64,000 bases of DNA, taken from contig JAOANR010000001.1 in the NCBI GenBank assembly GCA_030278955.1, positions 40,078,890 through 40,142,889 on the forward strand. Reading direction: 5' to 3'. Positions 32,985-45,643 of this stretch are shown here, piece by piece; the stretch's first letter is position 1; each line of letters begins with the position of its first letter. The notes beneath the pieces are model-generated. The model searched no databases. It was not told the DNA's origin and worked only from the letters and a program-made list of their open reading frames with translations. A program made the translations under genes and the position numbers. Source of the stretch: Hygrophila difformis (taxonomy: Eukaryota > Streptophyta > Magnoliopsida > Lamiales > Acanthaceae).

Positions 32985-33460
32985 CTTTCTACTGTTTACT
33001 CGATGAGCTATACGGCAAGCTGTCGAAATGTGACTTCTGGCTGAAAGAAGTGGCATTTCTCGGACACATAGTATCCGCTGATGGAGTATCAGTGGATCCG
33101 GCAAAAGTCTCTGCCGTAACTGAATGGGCAACTCCGAAAAGTCCAACGGAAATAAGGAGTTTCCTTGGATTAGCCGGATATTACAGACGATTTGTAAAGG
33201 ACTTTTCAAGGATTGCACGTCCTTTGACCCAGCTACTTAAGAAAGGAGCAAAATACGAGTGGACCGAAGCATGTGAGACATCGTTTCAAGAGCTGAAGAA
33301 ACGACTCACAACCACACCCGTATTAACACTACCATCAGAGAATGGTGACTTCGAAGTATATAGCGATGCTTCGAAGGAAGGTTTAGGTTGTGTTTTGATG
33401 CAAGACTCGAGAGTCGTAGCCTATGCATCACGCCAACTAAAACCTCACGAGGAAAATTAG
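32985..33460 (+). pseudogene. Element 3 pol: C-terminal RT and start of RNase H
   Basis: It starts abruptly at [11 protein letters not shown], the RT segment just past the catalytic YxDD box, so the fingers and active site are absent. Then come [16 protein letters not shown] (tether) and RNase H with [17 protein letters not shown] at 33458-33460 stops the frame after KPHEEN, where the family has a Tyr. The sequence to its left is the T-rich edge of the antisense cassette. It is non-functional as RT. Confidence 0.9.
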
Positions 33461-34828
33461 CCGACACATGACCTGGAGTTGGCAGCGGTCGTTTTCGCTC
33501 TAAAGATATGGAGACATTATCTTTATGGGCGGAAGTGTCGAATGTTCACCGACCACAAGAGCTTGAAATATATATTCACTCAAAAGGAGTTGAATTTGAG
33601 ACAGCGAAGGTGGTTGGAACTTATCAAAGACTACGATTTAGAGATAGCATACCACGAGGGGAAGGCGAATGTGGTAGCCGATGCCCTAAGTCGGAAAACC
33701 CAACACGTGACAAACTCGTTGGTAATTCCGCCGGCATTGTACATGGATTTGGCAAGATTGGAGTTAGAGCTTGTGCACCCTGGCACAGTGGGAGAAACGG
33801 TCAATGCTATGGTCGTAGAAACTCCAATATTAGACGAGATTCGACTCGCTCAACCGGGCGATCCGAAACTCGAGAAGATAAAAGGGTATATTGCCGAAGG
33901 AAAGGCAATAGGATTTGCTGTCCACGAGGATGGAAGCATCCGTTTTAAAGGTAGATGGTGTGTGCCTCTTAAATGTGCCGAATTGAAGCAAAGGTTGATG
34001 GAGGAAGGGCACAACACGCCATACTCCGTACATCCCGGAGGTGACAAGCTATACAAAGATCTGAAGAAGATCTATTGGTGGCCGGGAATGAAGAAGGAAG
34101 TGGCAAATTTCGTGGCGAGATGTCTCACCTGCCAAAAGGTTAAGGCAGTGCGACATAAACCCTTAGGATTGATGCAACCACTAGAGATTCCAAGTTGGAA
34201 GTGGGATAGCATCTCAATGGACTTTGTCTCGGGATTACCCCGATCACCTAAAGGCATGAACAAGATTTGGGTGATTGTGGATAGGCTAACGAAGTCAGCC
34301 ATATTTATCCCAATGAAAGACACGTGGACTATGGACCAATTGGCCCGAGCCTACATTGATAACGTGGTACGACGACATGGAGTACCACACGATATCATTT
34401 CCGATAGAGACAGTAGATTTGTCTCTCATTTCTGGACGGAGTTACAAAAAGCTCTCGGTACTCAAATCAAAATGAGCACCGCATTCCACCCGATGACGGA
34501 TGGACAAACCGAGAGAACAATCCAAACACTAGAAGACATGCTGAGAGCATGCGTGTTGGAATCCAAAGGGAATTGGGAATCTCATTTACCCTTGATTGAG
34601 TTTTCCTATAATAATAGTTACCATGTGAGTATTGGCATGGCACCTTTCGAGGCATTGTATGGACGAAAGTGCCGAAGCCCTTTGAGCTGGGAAGAAAACG
34701 ATAAGTCCGTGGTAGTGGGACCACAACTTATCGAAGACATGGCTCAACTAATCAAAGTGATCCAAGGGAAGATGAAAGCCGCACAAGACCGTCAAAAGAG
34801 TTATGCCGACGTGAGACGAGAGACCTAG
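33461..34828 (+). pseudogene. Element 3 pol: RNase H end and integrase
   Basis: It is in the same frame as the preceding segment, after the TAG. RNase H ends with [10 protein letters not shown] and [11 protein letters not shown]. Integrase shows the zinc finger ([11 protein letters not shown]...CLTCQKVK) and the D,D-35-E residues in [21 protein letters not shown] and [10 protein letters not shown]. It leaves frame at about 34824 through an apparent two-base duplication in GAGAGA. The catalytic residues are intact. Confidence 0.9.
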
Positions 34829-35283
34829 AATTTCAAGTGGGAGATAGAGTCATGCTAAAGATATCACCCATGAAGGGGGTGATGCGCTTTGGCAAACGAG
34901 GGAAGTTAAGTCCTCGATACATAGGACCTTACGAGATTCTAGAACGAGTCGGAACTCTAGCCTACCGATTGGCTTTACCGCCACACTTAGATCGAGTTCA
35001 TAATGTCTTCCATATCTCACAACTAAAGAAGTATGTGCCGGACCCGACACATGTACTTCAACCAGAGATAATTGAGCTCGATGAAGACTTGACTTACGAA
35101 GAAGTCCCAGTGCGTATTCTCGATACTAAGGAACGAGTAACGAGGAACAAAACCGTCAAAATGATCAAGGTTCTTTGGTCAAACCACGAAAGTGAGACGG
35201 CAACTTGGGAAGTGGAATCCGATATGAGGGAGCGATACCCGACATTGTTCCAAACCGATACCGACACAGTTATGGGGACATAA
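34829..35283 (+). pseudogene. Element 3 pol: integrase C-terminus with chromodomain-like end
   Basis: The GPY/F-type module (SPRYIGPYEILERVG, RVHNVFHISQLKKY) is followed by a chromodomain-like segment (ILDTKERVTRNKTVKMIKVLW, ATWEVESDMRERYP), which in chromoviruses guides integration to particular chromatin. It is in another frame than the preceding integrase part. It ends 230 nt before the 3' LTR. Confidence 0.85.
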
Positions 35284-35498
35284 CTGCAATCTTAAGGGGG
35301 AGAGGATGTCATACCCCCTAATTTTTCGTGCATTTTTGTAAACTTTTGAACTACGTTATGGCTTGATCCCTTTACCGGGTACGTAGGCAGCTTAGAAGTT
35401 TTAATTCTAAGTTCAGTCACAACATAATAAAACAAACACAAGACCTTAGCACGAGACGAGGAAAGCCGAAACACAACTTCGAGGACGAAGTTGATTCT

Positions 35499-35512
35499 TA
35501 AGGAGGGTAGAC
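35499..35512 (+). other. Polypurine tract of element 3
   Basis: TAAGGAGGGTAGAC lies directly before the 3' LTR start TGTAATACC. Confidence 0.85.
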
Positions 35513-38113
35513 TGTAATACCCGAGAATTTTCCAACATAAAATAAAACGATAATTAAATAAATAAATAATAAATAAAATGAGTACTATAAATAAATAAAC
35601 CAATCCAGCAAATAAAAGAAATAAATAAAGATAGGGAAATGAGAAATGAGATTTTTACTTAAAAAGGAATTAAAGAAATTTAATTAAATAAAAGGATGGA
35701 TAAATGGTACACCAAAACCCGACACTAATGAACTCGAGTATTCGAGTCCAAAACATTCAATTAGACTGGGAATAAAATTAGAGAGAAAGTATGAACCCGA
35801 ATATACCCCGGAAATCGGAATTCGGGAGCATAGAGGGATAGAAACCCGAAAGAGAGGCGGAAAAGCACGACGGATCGCACGACCCGCCCGGACCGAAGTC
35901 CAGGCGAAGTCGGCGCGGTGGCCGCGCGGTGGAAGGGCTTCAGCGCGCCACGACCGCGCCACCCCACAGATTTGTTTGTTGCGTGAATCTCTCACCCGAA
36001 CGCGGATTTTTCGACTTTCGGTTGAACATCTCTCGACTCCAGACTTCTAGCTCAGTTGTGGACGCCCTAGGGACTTAGAATTCTATAAATAAGCCCCTTG
36101 GGAGCCCCGAACAAGTTTACAAAACCCTAAAACATTCTATACGTTCGAAACCCTAAATCCGGAGTCGTCGGAGGCACGAAACCAAGACGAACGCTGTTGG
36201 ACGAGTTTCTCTACAGATCTCCATAGTCGTGGTAAGTCTCAGTCCAATCTTTATTCAATAAACGATTCGAAAACGAATCCTAATCATCTCCTTTTTCTTT
36301 CTACACCCCCGTATCGAATCTAGATCGTAGAACCCGACGAACGGAGAGGAGAAACGGTGATCTGGAAGCCACGCCTCCGAATTGGACATTCCCGACGTTC
36401 ATAGACACTGTAAGTTAACCTTACATGGTTTTGGGAGATTTTAAAACATTCGAAACCTAAAAGATTTGACAAGAATCATAAATCTGTCCACTTTTGTTTT
36501 CCTACCGATGCAACAGAATTGTTGAATTTTTCCGACCTTTAAAACGAACTCAAACGGAAAAACTTAAAAGACAAAAAACGTTCCTAAGACTTAGACCTAG
36601 CTACTGTAAAAATTTGAGAATTTTTGGAGCTGATTTGATATGTGAAAACCCGTTGAAACCGAACTGTTTAATTCTAGATCTTGAAATCTTGGACAGAACT
36701 TAGGAATGATCTTGATCACGTTTTTGACATAGGATCTAGGCTGTTTTAGATCTTTGGCCGAACATGAAAGTTGTAGATAAATGTCTTAAGATGATCCCTG
36801 TCAAATTTCATTAAATTTGGAGTTGAATTGATGGGGTAGAAATTGAAATCTTTGATCTGTGATGTGTTAAACTCGGACAGATTTCTTGTTATGCGAAAAC
36901 TGGTGATTTTGACCTACTTAGGTATCTCGGATTGAAAAAGTTAAAACACGAAAGTTGTAGATCTTGATGTTTCCGAGTCAGATATGAAATTTTGGAATTT
37001 TTGGAATTAAATCTGATTTTAGACGAATTTTGGAGTAAACTGTGATTTACCGAGACGAAATTTTAAAATCTTGTTGAAACATGGAATTAACCTTTAGGGT
37101 TGAAACGAATTGAGATATTATTTCTAAATTAATACATTGGAAGGCAGATCTTAAAAACTAAATCCCCTTACAAACTTGATAAATTAAAATTAGGGGTGAG
37201 TGCTCTGCAGGGTGCCCCCTAACGATTCACTTCGTGCCGTAATGGACGATGGTGACCCCGCGCGCTATACTTGAAATGTGATATTGCCAAAACGGCGAAA
37301 CTTAGAGCCTACACTCTCGTGAATATCCGTATGGGTTTCCCGAGGCTCCGGAGTGGTACTGGGTATGGCTGATACGGCTGCGGCCGCCGGGCTACCGGCT
37401 AAACTTGTTGACATCGCGATCTTTATCGTGAAACTTTGAAATACCAAATCGGGAATGTAACGGGGATTCTAAATTAAATCAAAGTAGACTAAATTATATT
37501 GTTGTCCAATTAAATTATTTAAATGCTTTATTTAAATTATGGCTATTATCTTGAACCATGTGATATGTGTTATTAAATAGAGCCTGAGTTGGATTGTGCT
37601 ATATGATATGGATTATATGAAATCAAATATTATGTTATTATCATGCTTTTGATAAATTATTAAAGTTATGGCTTTTAAACCCTACGATCATGCATGTGTT
37701 AACTTACTCAGCAATTTTGCTGATCAAAACCATTTTTATTCCTTTCTTTACAGAATATGTGGAATGAGCATGTGTGAGCACGAATCATGCATGGGATTTT
37801 GGGAACTTTTATTTTGCTTTTAAATTTCGTACTTAGACTATATTATGAACGGGCCTGTTTAACCCGTGTTTTGGCCATGTCGGCCCTTTTTATATTTTCC
37901 GCTGCGATACTGTACTAAACTAAATATTTCCGCTGCGCTATGCTATTATTATTTTCGAATTATATTGTATGGGCTATTTTGAATGCTTTAAATGTTTTAA
38001 ATACTGCAATACCTAGCCTTGCATCTCTTTAGTAAGCTCGGAGAAACCGTGTCTTACTAGGGAGATGTGGCGGTGACATCCCGACCTGGGTTACCAAAAA
38101 CCGGGGTGTTACA
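35513..38113 (+). repeat. 3' LTR of element 3
   Basis: It has the same length as the 5' LTR. Nearly all of the roughly 14 differences are transitions (for example 27256/35878 A/G), the pattern expected from decay of methylated cytosines. The TATA box is at 36084-36091. Confidence 0.95.
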
Positions 38114-38499
38114 AATTTACACAAGAACAAAAAAGAAGAATTGTTTCCCATTTAGTCCCAACCACCGATTACAATTTTTTCCCGAATCAAGACAAACTAT
38201 TCTAATGCTCCGTACAAATAAGCCTATCTATTTACTCTAGGAGCATTCACATCAAAACAGGCACATGGCAATAAAACCAAATAAGGCAAGAAAGATCACA
38301 ATTTAATTATTACAGGCCATAGTGCAATTGTCAAAAAACAGTCAAAACAGTTCACAAAAGTAGTTCAAGAAAAAAAAAATTACACTTCAGCAGTAGCGGC
38401 GCAGACTCCCCCTTCTCCTAGTGCTTTCCAGAGGAACCGATCATCGGTTAAATCAACTGAACTCCTCCTCTGGCGCACATTTTGCCCAAAAAGGGAAAA

Positions 38500-40547
38500 T
38501 CACTCTGATTCATCAGAGGAATCCACATCAGAATCCCCAGACTCCTCCTCTGGATTGGTATCCAACTCCTTTTCTTCATCCGACCACACGTCAGGAAGCT
38601 GTCTGAACAGCTTTTCAGCAGCTTGAACACGAGTGTGCACTTGAACTTCCAGTGCTTGAAGATGGCTGATGTGGTCGGTGAGTTCATCACGCAGCATGGA
38701 GAAGGCATCTTTGGCAGGGATCCTTCCTCCAGGTCCAGCCAAATCAGGCTTCTTCTTTGCAAGTGTCGAGGAGAGTTTGAAATCCGCAATGTCCTCAAGA
38801 CGATCATGTTTGCTTCCAAGTATGTGGAGATGCTGGAGGAATCGGTTCAGGGCCCTGGCTTTGAGTTCGAACAGCTCTCCATGTGCATAGCTGAGTTCAA
38901 ACCAGGGGCTTTTGGTTTTGAGGACGTCAGCGCTCACGTTTGCATAGAAATGCCAAACTAGCTGTCCTTTGTACTGCTTGATCTCCATTCCCCAGAATAG
39001 TAGAGACCTTTCCTCCAAGTATTTGTGCCATCCCATTTCCTCATATCTTGCAGCAGCAAACCGAATTTCTAGATGCACATTCATCCTTTCCAGAACAGTT
39101 GTGAAATTTTCTCGGACACTTCATAGTAGAAGGCAGTGGACATGGCATTCCCAGCGTCAATGATCTCTGGTTCATGATCCGCAGAAGAGGATTCGGCAAT
39201 CTTCCGCTTCTTTGATCCAGTAGCTTTGACAGATCCTTCAGGTTCAGAATGAGTCCGCTTCTTTGGTTCGGATTCCTTTGGTGAACGTCTTGCAGGTGGA
39301 GTTAGTTCTCGAATTTCAGTCTGGGGTTCCTCCTCTTCCATGTGATCAGGTTCGACACCTTCTTCAGCTTTTTCCTCAGATTCTTCTTCTTCCTCTTCGG
39401 ATCCTTCTTCCTCGGACTCTTCCTCCTTGCTTTGAGTGTCTTGAGATCCCAATTCCTCGGACTGATCTTCAGTGGGATTCTCCCCCTTAGTTGGGCCAGG
39501 GGCATTATCCTGAAGATGTTCAGTGTCACCTCCGGACTCCTTGTTCTAATCATCCTCGGAGCTTGAGGAATCATCGACCTCCTCTTCTTCTTCCTACTCA
39601 ATTTCAGTGTGAACAGGTTCTTTGGCTGGAGCAATTTGTTCAGGTTCCTTCCTCAGGACATGCTTCCTCTTCTGACTTGCAGTCCAGGCAATCTCTTCGG
39701 TAATTTCATTAACAGCATCATTCCTTTCGTCATCTCTGATGTCGGTCATGGATTCATCTCCGGAGCTTTCATCATCTGCCTCTTGCACATAGTGCGAGTC
39801 AAGTTCTTCTTCAGTTACCGGTTCCGACACCTTGGGTGGACTGGTTTGAGTCACTGTGGTAGTAATCTGCAATGGTTCTTCAGGATTTTCCACCATTGTC
39901 GTGTTGGGAGTAGGATCAGACACAGCACTTGGTTGCACAACCGCCTTCTTCGCTGGAGTTTTCTTCACGGGCTCTGTAGTGGACACTTTGGATGCATCCT
40001 TGGGTGCGGGATCAGCAACTTTAGCGGGCACGTCTGCTTCGGTGATCTGACCAGATCCCATAGAGGGAATGTTCGCCAGAATAGAATCCAGGGGTTCCAG
40101 TGCTTTGGCGAGGTCTACCTGAACTCGTTCACTGATTGAGGCATTCTTCTTAGCAACGGCTTTCTCTCGAGTTTTTGTGGTGGAAACAGCTTTTCCTTTC
40201 ATCTTTTGGGCTTCGACTTCTGTTTGCTTCATGGTATTGGCTCCGGCAACTTCGGATCGAATGTCAAGAGGATCTCGAACAACAATAGTGGTACCCTTCT
40301 CTCCGGCAGTGGAAGGAGATGAAGAAGGGAATGGAACAACAACAAGAGATGGGGTTTCAGAGATGGTCTGCTCCACAATCGCCTTTTGAACAGCTTTGGC
40401 ACGTCCCTTGGCACTGGATTTCTCAGGGGATATCACCTTCTCACTTCCTTTGGATGAAGTAGGGGTGGGGTCTTGTGATTTCGAACTTCGGCTCCCGCGA
40501 GTTCTCACCATTGCTGCTGAAAAGAAAAACCTTTTTGACAAGAACAA
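38500..40547 (-). pseudogene. Broken env-like/plant transposon protein ORF of the copia element
   Basis: Three open stretches in different frames follow each other: 39594-40547 (Ser/Pro/Lys-rich, likely start at MVRTRGSRSSK), 39081-39452 (Glu-rich, then basic KKRKIAESS) and 38500-39084 (folded part with RYEEMGWHKYLEERSLLF and VWHFYANVSAD, acidic end SGDSDVDSSDESE). The FYAN-type motif is typical of the accessory ORF found after pol in SIRE- and Athila-type elements, often called env-like or putative plant transposon protein. Frameshifts separate the parts near 39590 and 39090. No transmembrane segment or signal peptide is seen, so an envelope role is not supported here. Confidence 0.65.
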
Positions 40548-40982
40548 GTGAAGAACAAAAGAATTTTTTAAAAGTATAAGATGGGAGTTTTATGGAGAGA
40601 GAGAATTAGGAAATATGGAAGCACGATCAAGGGAGATATGGACACAGTTTTGAAGGGAAACTTCCTTTGTTTGAAATTGGAATGAGAATCACGGTTACCA
40701 AAATGGTAATGATCACTATTTTGAATAGTTGTGTGCGGATAACCGTTCCCGCCGATCTTCTTCCCTGGACGTGTCATGATGGGCTGTCAAATCAAATTCA
40801 AAAATAACTCCTACCAATTTGAATTATAACCATGGTTTCTTGGTGATCTGCAAAGATTTCTTTCCAAACAAGTTAGTATAGAATAAAATATTTAAGGAAA
40901 TAAAATATATATATATATATGGCTAACCAAAAAATGAAAATTTGCTAAAATAAAAAAACTTATTCCAAAATTTTCGGGATTC

Positions 40983-41547
40983 TTAGGAGATCGTGCATAA
41001 TCCGAGACCTCTCCTCAATTTTTCGAATCTTTCTCGATCTAGTGCCTTAGTGAAAATATCCGCATGTTGCTCAGTAGTTCCGAAATGTTGGATGGACACA
41101 ATTCCTTCTTCAACAAGATCTCTTATGAAGTGGTGTCTGAGCTCAATATGCTTGGTTCTCCCATGTTGAACTGGATTTTTTGAGATGTTGATTGCACTCA
41201 TGTTGTCACATAGTATAGTGAGGACTTCTTGATCAATTCCATAATCTCTTGTTTCATCCATAGCAATTGTGCACAAGAACTTCCAGCTGCAATATATTCG
41301 GCTTCAGCAGTTGAGAGAGAGATGGAACTTCGTTTCTTGCTGTACCAACAGACTAGGTTGGTTCCGATGTAGAAGCACCCTCCGGTTGTGCTTTTTCTAT
41401 CGTCCGCATCACCTGCCCAATCTGCATCACTATAACCAAGTAGTGAAAGATTAGATTCTTTGAAATACCATATACCAAGATCACTTGTTCCAGAGACATA
41501 TTTGATCACTCTTTTGGCAGCTTTCAAGTGTGATTCCTTGGGATCGG
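40983..41547 (-). pseudogene. Copia RNase H (left part of split pol)
   Basis: It begins at the element 2 insertion point with DPKESHLKAAKRVIKYVSG, contains YSDADWAGDADDRKSTTGG and STAEAEYIAA, then DNMSAINISKNPVQHGRTKH and ADIFTKALDRERFEKLRRG, ending at TAG/TAA near 40983. A one-base shift near 41250 separates the two open stretches. The right-hand continuation is 63654-64000, across element 2. Confidence 0.9.
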
Positions 41548-44500
41548 TGAAGCTTTGAGGTAAAACCCGCTGCAATGCCCCCGACAGCCTTTACACTATA
41601 ATCCTATAGGACTGTTAAAGAGCTTGCCTAATTTTTCCTACCGAAAGCGCACGGTATCAAGCTGCAATATTTATTTTTATTGTCGGGATCGTTCATTAGA
41701 GAGTTACACGATAGAAGCGTTTTAATAGGATTATTAGTTCTAGAACCTGTATCTTCTCTTGGTTTAAGGATGGTGTAATGATGACTACTAAGAATTTAAT
41801 GCTAAAATGTAAATGCATAAAGCTGTAAACGGTAATAAAGAAAACAATTGAAATGATGTCGAGTGTTGTGATTATGTTCATGAGTTTAAAATAATACGGA
41901 CCAAATCAAATAAACGAAATAAGAATATGATGAGAGTATCATACTTCAATGGTTAAAACAAAATGAAAGTTCATTGAGACAGACAAATCCTTTATGCAAC
42001 TTAATCAAATCTTCATGTCTTAAATCACTTCCCAAGACAGGTACTTGTGATTCAGTGTCATGACATTCTAAGCACTGAAATCATAGGATACCGTCATCGC
42101 AGAATGATCGGTCATACTCATTCTGTGACAAAAGCTTTTTAGAACTGTCACTTAATCTATTTCTTTCGGACTCAGATTAAGCCTTTGACAACTCAAGGTC
42201 ACTTCTAAATCATCTTATATTCATCTAAACTTGAAGTTGTTCTTTTTATTACTCTGAATCAAACTGATCTCATGACCCTATGTTGGATGTCCTCTACAAG
42301 AAGTGAAAAAAACAAGTATTTAAATCTATCATCCAATGTTTTCATAAGACTTGTATCCTCAGAGTAATTCCTTCAAGTATTTGTAAGAAGTAATAGTCCT
42401 GTAAGTATATCAAGATGAAATTGCTATTCAAAATCCTTGACTTATCCAGACCACTCAGATTCATATAGATGCTTTAGCTTGAGAAATCTCTGTAAACAAT
42501 TCCAAATACCCATGATTTAACTCAGGATTAGTAGGACTATAGAAAGAATACTTAATCTCCTACCCATAGCATATAGTGGAACTATAAAGCTATGAACCCT
42601 GGAAATTAATCTTCCTAAGACTCCACTAATTATTAGGACAAAAGATGGTTTTTGAAACACCTTTCCCTTTTAAATGACAGGTACTAAATGCCCAACTAAA
42701 GAACAAGTTTGTTCTTCATTAACCTGAGTAAATAATGATTGAGAAAACTTATATCATCATCTTCCTCAATGTACTAATGAAAATAGTAATATGAAACTAC
42801 AGATATGAATTATGAGTCTGTAATTATGAAGTAAGATCACTCATCATGAACCGAGAAATATCCCAAAATATTATGTGTATAGGTAGTATTATATGTATAA
42901 AGAAACGATGAGGGTTCTGAATCCTCTTAATCAAAATGATAGAGTGTTTCCAAAATATACACTGGAAAATAGACAGAATTAGGAAATCACTTTCCTATGA
43001 AAAAGATTTAAGAAATAATTCTGCAAAATAGGTGTCCAAACTAGCTCGCAGTAACTACTTTGGGTTTCAAACTATGAACATTCCAATTTTCCGCACACTA
43101 TGTCTGTACAGCGTGGAGGGAGTTAATATTCAAAGAATGTTCCTCAGATTTTGTTTATACAAAGAACTAAATGCCTCGCAGTAATTTCTGTAAGAATGCG
43201 GCGAGGTATCCAATTCCTACTTATAAGATAGGGGTTATATATGTATAAGAAGTAGAAGTGAGTAGTTGATGCCCCAAGAAATGGATATCAATTCTGATGC
43301 TATTATAAGTTGATTCTCTCGCTTTGTCGAAATGACATCGCGAGAGTATTGAAATAGCCTCTCTTAAAACACAGTTATCTGGATATATCCTCGCATCATC
43401 TTTTAGGATGAAGCGTGGCTTTATCCTTATGCGAAGTAAATGATCAAGTCTTATAACTGTCATAACTACCCTCTGGAATTTCTGTTCAGGAAATAATGAG
43501 TACAGAACCGCTCACATCCAAATTCGTAAACTTAGAGTTGTTAATTCTTAAAGATTATCATGCGATGATTAACACTGCATGGGTCTTTAGGAACCTTTTG
43601 GAGTTCTGAACATTAATCTCTGTGATTTCTCCCGAATTTGTGATCAAGACATAATATCAACAGAAAATCGATTGAATTCACAATTCTGCCAGTTCATACC
43701 TAACTCGGTTACAATATTCAAACTTCTTGTGTAATTAGAACGAACAAATTACGAATTTAAGATATGAAAGTATTATGATCTTCGAGAATCAAATTATCGA
43801 TGTGATGCAAATTCCAAAAAGTGAACATTGTAGTTGAGGTTTATACTTCTCTGAAACAGAATTGAGAAATGAAAATTGAAACCAGAAAGATAAGAAATGC
43901 ACGATTTGATAACCGATCATTCTTCATGTATCTTGAATAGCAAAGAATTAAAAATGAATACACCTGGAAATCTGATTACAATCAGAATAATGCAAAGGTG
44001 AGCGAAGAAGTCGGAAGTTAGATGGTGATCGTCGTGATGGATGAACAAGCATTCCGTTAGCAATTCTTCTTCCAGGGTATCCTCAAACTAATCTACTAAA
44101 AATATTCTGAAGAAAATCTACTGCGAAATTGAATTACAAATCTGAAGAACTTAAGTAAATTGCAGTGAAACGTAAACCCTAGCTAACCTACCTACTGAAT
44201 TCTAAAAGTGAACTGGAGAATAAAATTGAGCTATTCTCTTCAATCTCCCGCTACTTGAGCTGATCCCCCAAGGGTCTTATTTATAGATGGGCATTGTAAC
44301 TACTTCAGCCTTGGATGATAACCGCTCGCATCAGAATAGCTCTCCTCTAGCTTTGTCCAGTTCCTTCAAAGCGAGAGTCAGAAATGTAATTATCTTTCTT
44401 GACAAGGCGAGATCTCACAGTTTCTTCAAAGAGTTTGCTTCTCGCCATAATATCTAAAGCTTCCTGTCTTGCACAGACTTTCTTTCCTCGCGATGTCAAA

Positions 44501-44870
44501 CAATCATCGCGTGGACTTCAGCGTCTGAACATTTTCCTCAGATCTTTTCCTGATTTCGTATGTAAGTCCTCGCACCATTCCTTCTCTTTCCTCGCTATGT
44601 CTTTTTCCATCTTCTGCTGCTTTCCAGCTTAACTTCCTGCTAAATGACAAAGCGTGAGTCAGTTCAAACATAGCGTGCGAGACTTGCAATGAAAACTTAG
44701 AATTTCAAGCCATTTTCAGTGTAATTCCAACTTCTTCACAATCTTAGTTCTTCTTCCATCTTTTCTGATCTTCCATGATTATTCATTAAAAACTAATGGA
44801 ATTAAGAACAAAAGATCATCATTAAGACACTAAATTGGACGCAAATGATAGTCATAAAAGACTGTCATCA
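41548..44870 (-). repeat. 3' LTR of element 2 (3,323 bp)
   Basis: The plus strand runs TGAAGCTTTGAGG...GACTGTCATCA. A TATA box (minus strand TATAAATA) is at 44278-44285. Upstream U3 (44325-44690) carries CGCTTTGT, AAAGCGAG and CGCGATG motifs. The short minus-strand frame at 43221-43463 recurs in the other LTR and is not thought to be a gene. Confidence 0.95.
44325..44690. repeat. AAAGCGAG / CGCTTTG motif array in U3 of element 2
   Basis: Copies include TTCAAAGCGAGAG, GACAAGGCGAGA, CCTCGCGATGTCA, CATCGCGTGG, CCTCGCTATGTC, GACAAAGCGTGAG and ATAGCGTGCGAG. The same block is at 63108-63465. Matching motifs lie in the internal promoter 53930-54205, and single copies upstream of F-box genes C and D. 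Confidence 0.75.
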
Positions 44871-44887
44871 CCATCCTCACATTTAGA
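44871..44887 (-). other. Polypurine tract of element 2
   Basis: The minus strand reads TCTAAATGTGAGGATGG, directly followed by the LTR start TGATGACAGTC. It is not a pure purine run, but the position is fixed by the LTR border. Variants of this sequence recur inside elements 1 and 2. Confidence 0.75.
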
Positions 44888-45148
44888 AACACTTGTCCTC
44901 AAGTGGTATGAAACTTGTAAAGTTTCAAAGAGTAAGTCCAATTAGTGGCTCCCAGGATTTAGATGTTCATGTAAGATTCTCCTGGATCACTACCTTCTCT
45001 TTTCCAACTATCTCAAGCTCAACTCTTTCAACTGATTGATGCTTCATACCTAACTTCAAATTCACCAGATTTCATGAAAACATTAACAAAAGTGATTTGC
45101 ATTTATGTGAATTATTGTTCTGCTCCTTAGTTAGTCAGATTTCTCTTC

Positions 45149-45643
45149 TCACGCACAATCCTGTCCTTCTATATTATTTCTTTCAACAATCTGAGCCTGT
45201 TGAAGATCAGTGATCGGTTTAGTTGACCCTTGTTCATCAGGTTGATGTTCATCGATACATGCTCTCCAGCCTTCCGGATCTATATTTTCCACTTCCAAAT
45301 TACTATAAGGAGTGAGTTCCAACCTCTCTGTATAGGGGACTATCCCTAAAGTTGGTTTGACTTTTTCTTCCTCAGAGCTGGTATCATGTACCACATACTT
45401 AGGCTTCCTAGCCTTCATCTTTATTCTGAACTTCTTAACAGGTTTTTCAGGTTCTTTTTCTTGTTGCTTTTCTTTCTCAGGAGTGATTCCCAATTGTTCT
45501 ACATTCTCAAGAGAAGACCCTTGCTGCTTAAGTTCTTCAGGATTAGTCTCCTTCTGCTCAGAAGGTAACTTTCCTCTCCTCTTGTAAGTAACAACTTCTT
45601 TCTTTTCTTGAGCTGATTGTAAAATCTCAATATCTTCATCCAT
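45149..45643 (-). CDS. Unknown 164-aa charged protein (accessory ORF 2 of element 2)
   Basis: I do not recognise it. It is highly charged: Lys/Glu-rich repeats (EKEKQQEKEPEKPVKKF), a basic patch (KFRIKMKARKPKYVV) that could be a nuclear signal, then a more structured end (SNLEVENIDPEGWRACIDE). Its ATG overlaps the stop of the 584-aa ORF as TAATG (45641-45645). That arrangement is known to permit termination-reinitiation in some retroelements such as the LINE SART1. It could also be the C-terminal part of ORF 1 split by a frameshift. It ends about 260 nt before the polypurine tract. Confidence 0.6.
   Translation of the reverse strand: MDEDIEILQSAQEKKEVVTYKRRGKLPSEQKETNPEELKQQGSSLENVEQLGITPEKEKQQEKEPEKPVKKFRIKMKARKPKYVVHDTSSEEEKVKPTLGIVPYTERLELTPYSNLEVENIDPEGWRACIDEHQPDEQGSTKPITDLQQAQIVERNNIEGQDCA

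Larger units (their letters stand above)
26890..38113 (+). mobile_element. Element 3: chromodomain gypsy derivative with an antisense cargo gene, TSD AATTT
   Basis: Two LTRs of exactly 2,601 bp (26890-29490 and 35513-38113) differ at only about 14 positions that I could find by eye. AATTT stands on both sides (26885-26889 and 38114-38118). Inside are an initiator tRNA-Met primer site, a sense 199-aa ORF, an antisense gene, then pol from the end of RT to a chromodomain-like C-terminus. Zinc-knuckle gag, protease and the RT catalytic core are missing. The near-identical LTRs show recent insertion, so it must have moved with enzymes from elsewhere. The integrase C-terminus and LTR size suit the Tekay/Del clade. 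Confidence 0.92.

Noticed and set aside
43221..43463. Small gene in the element 2 LTR (also 62001-62303)
   Set aside because: Present in both LTR copies only because they are duplicates; no start context or domain.
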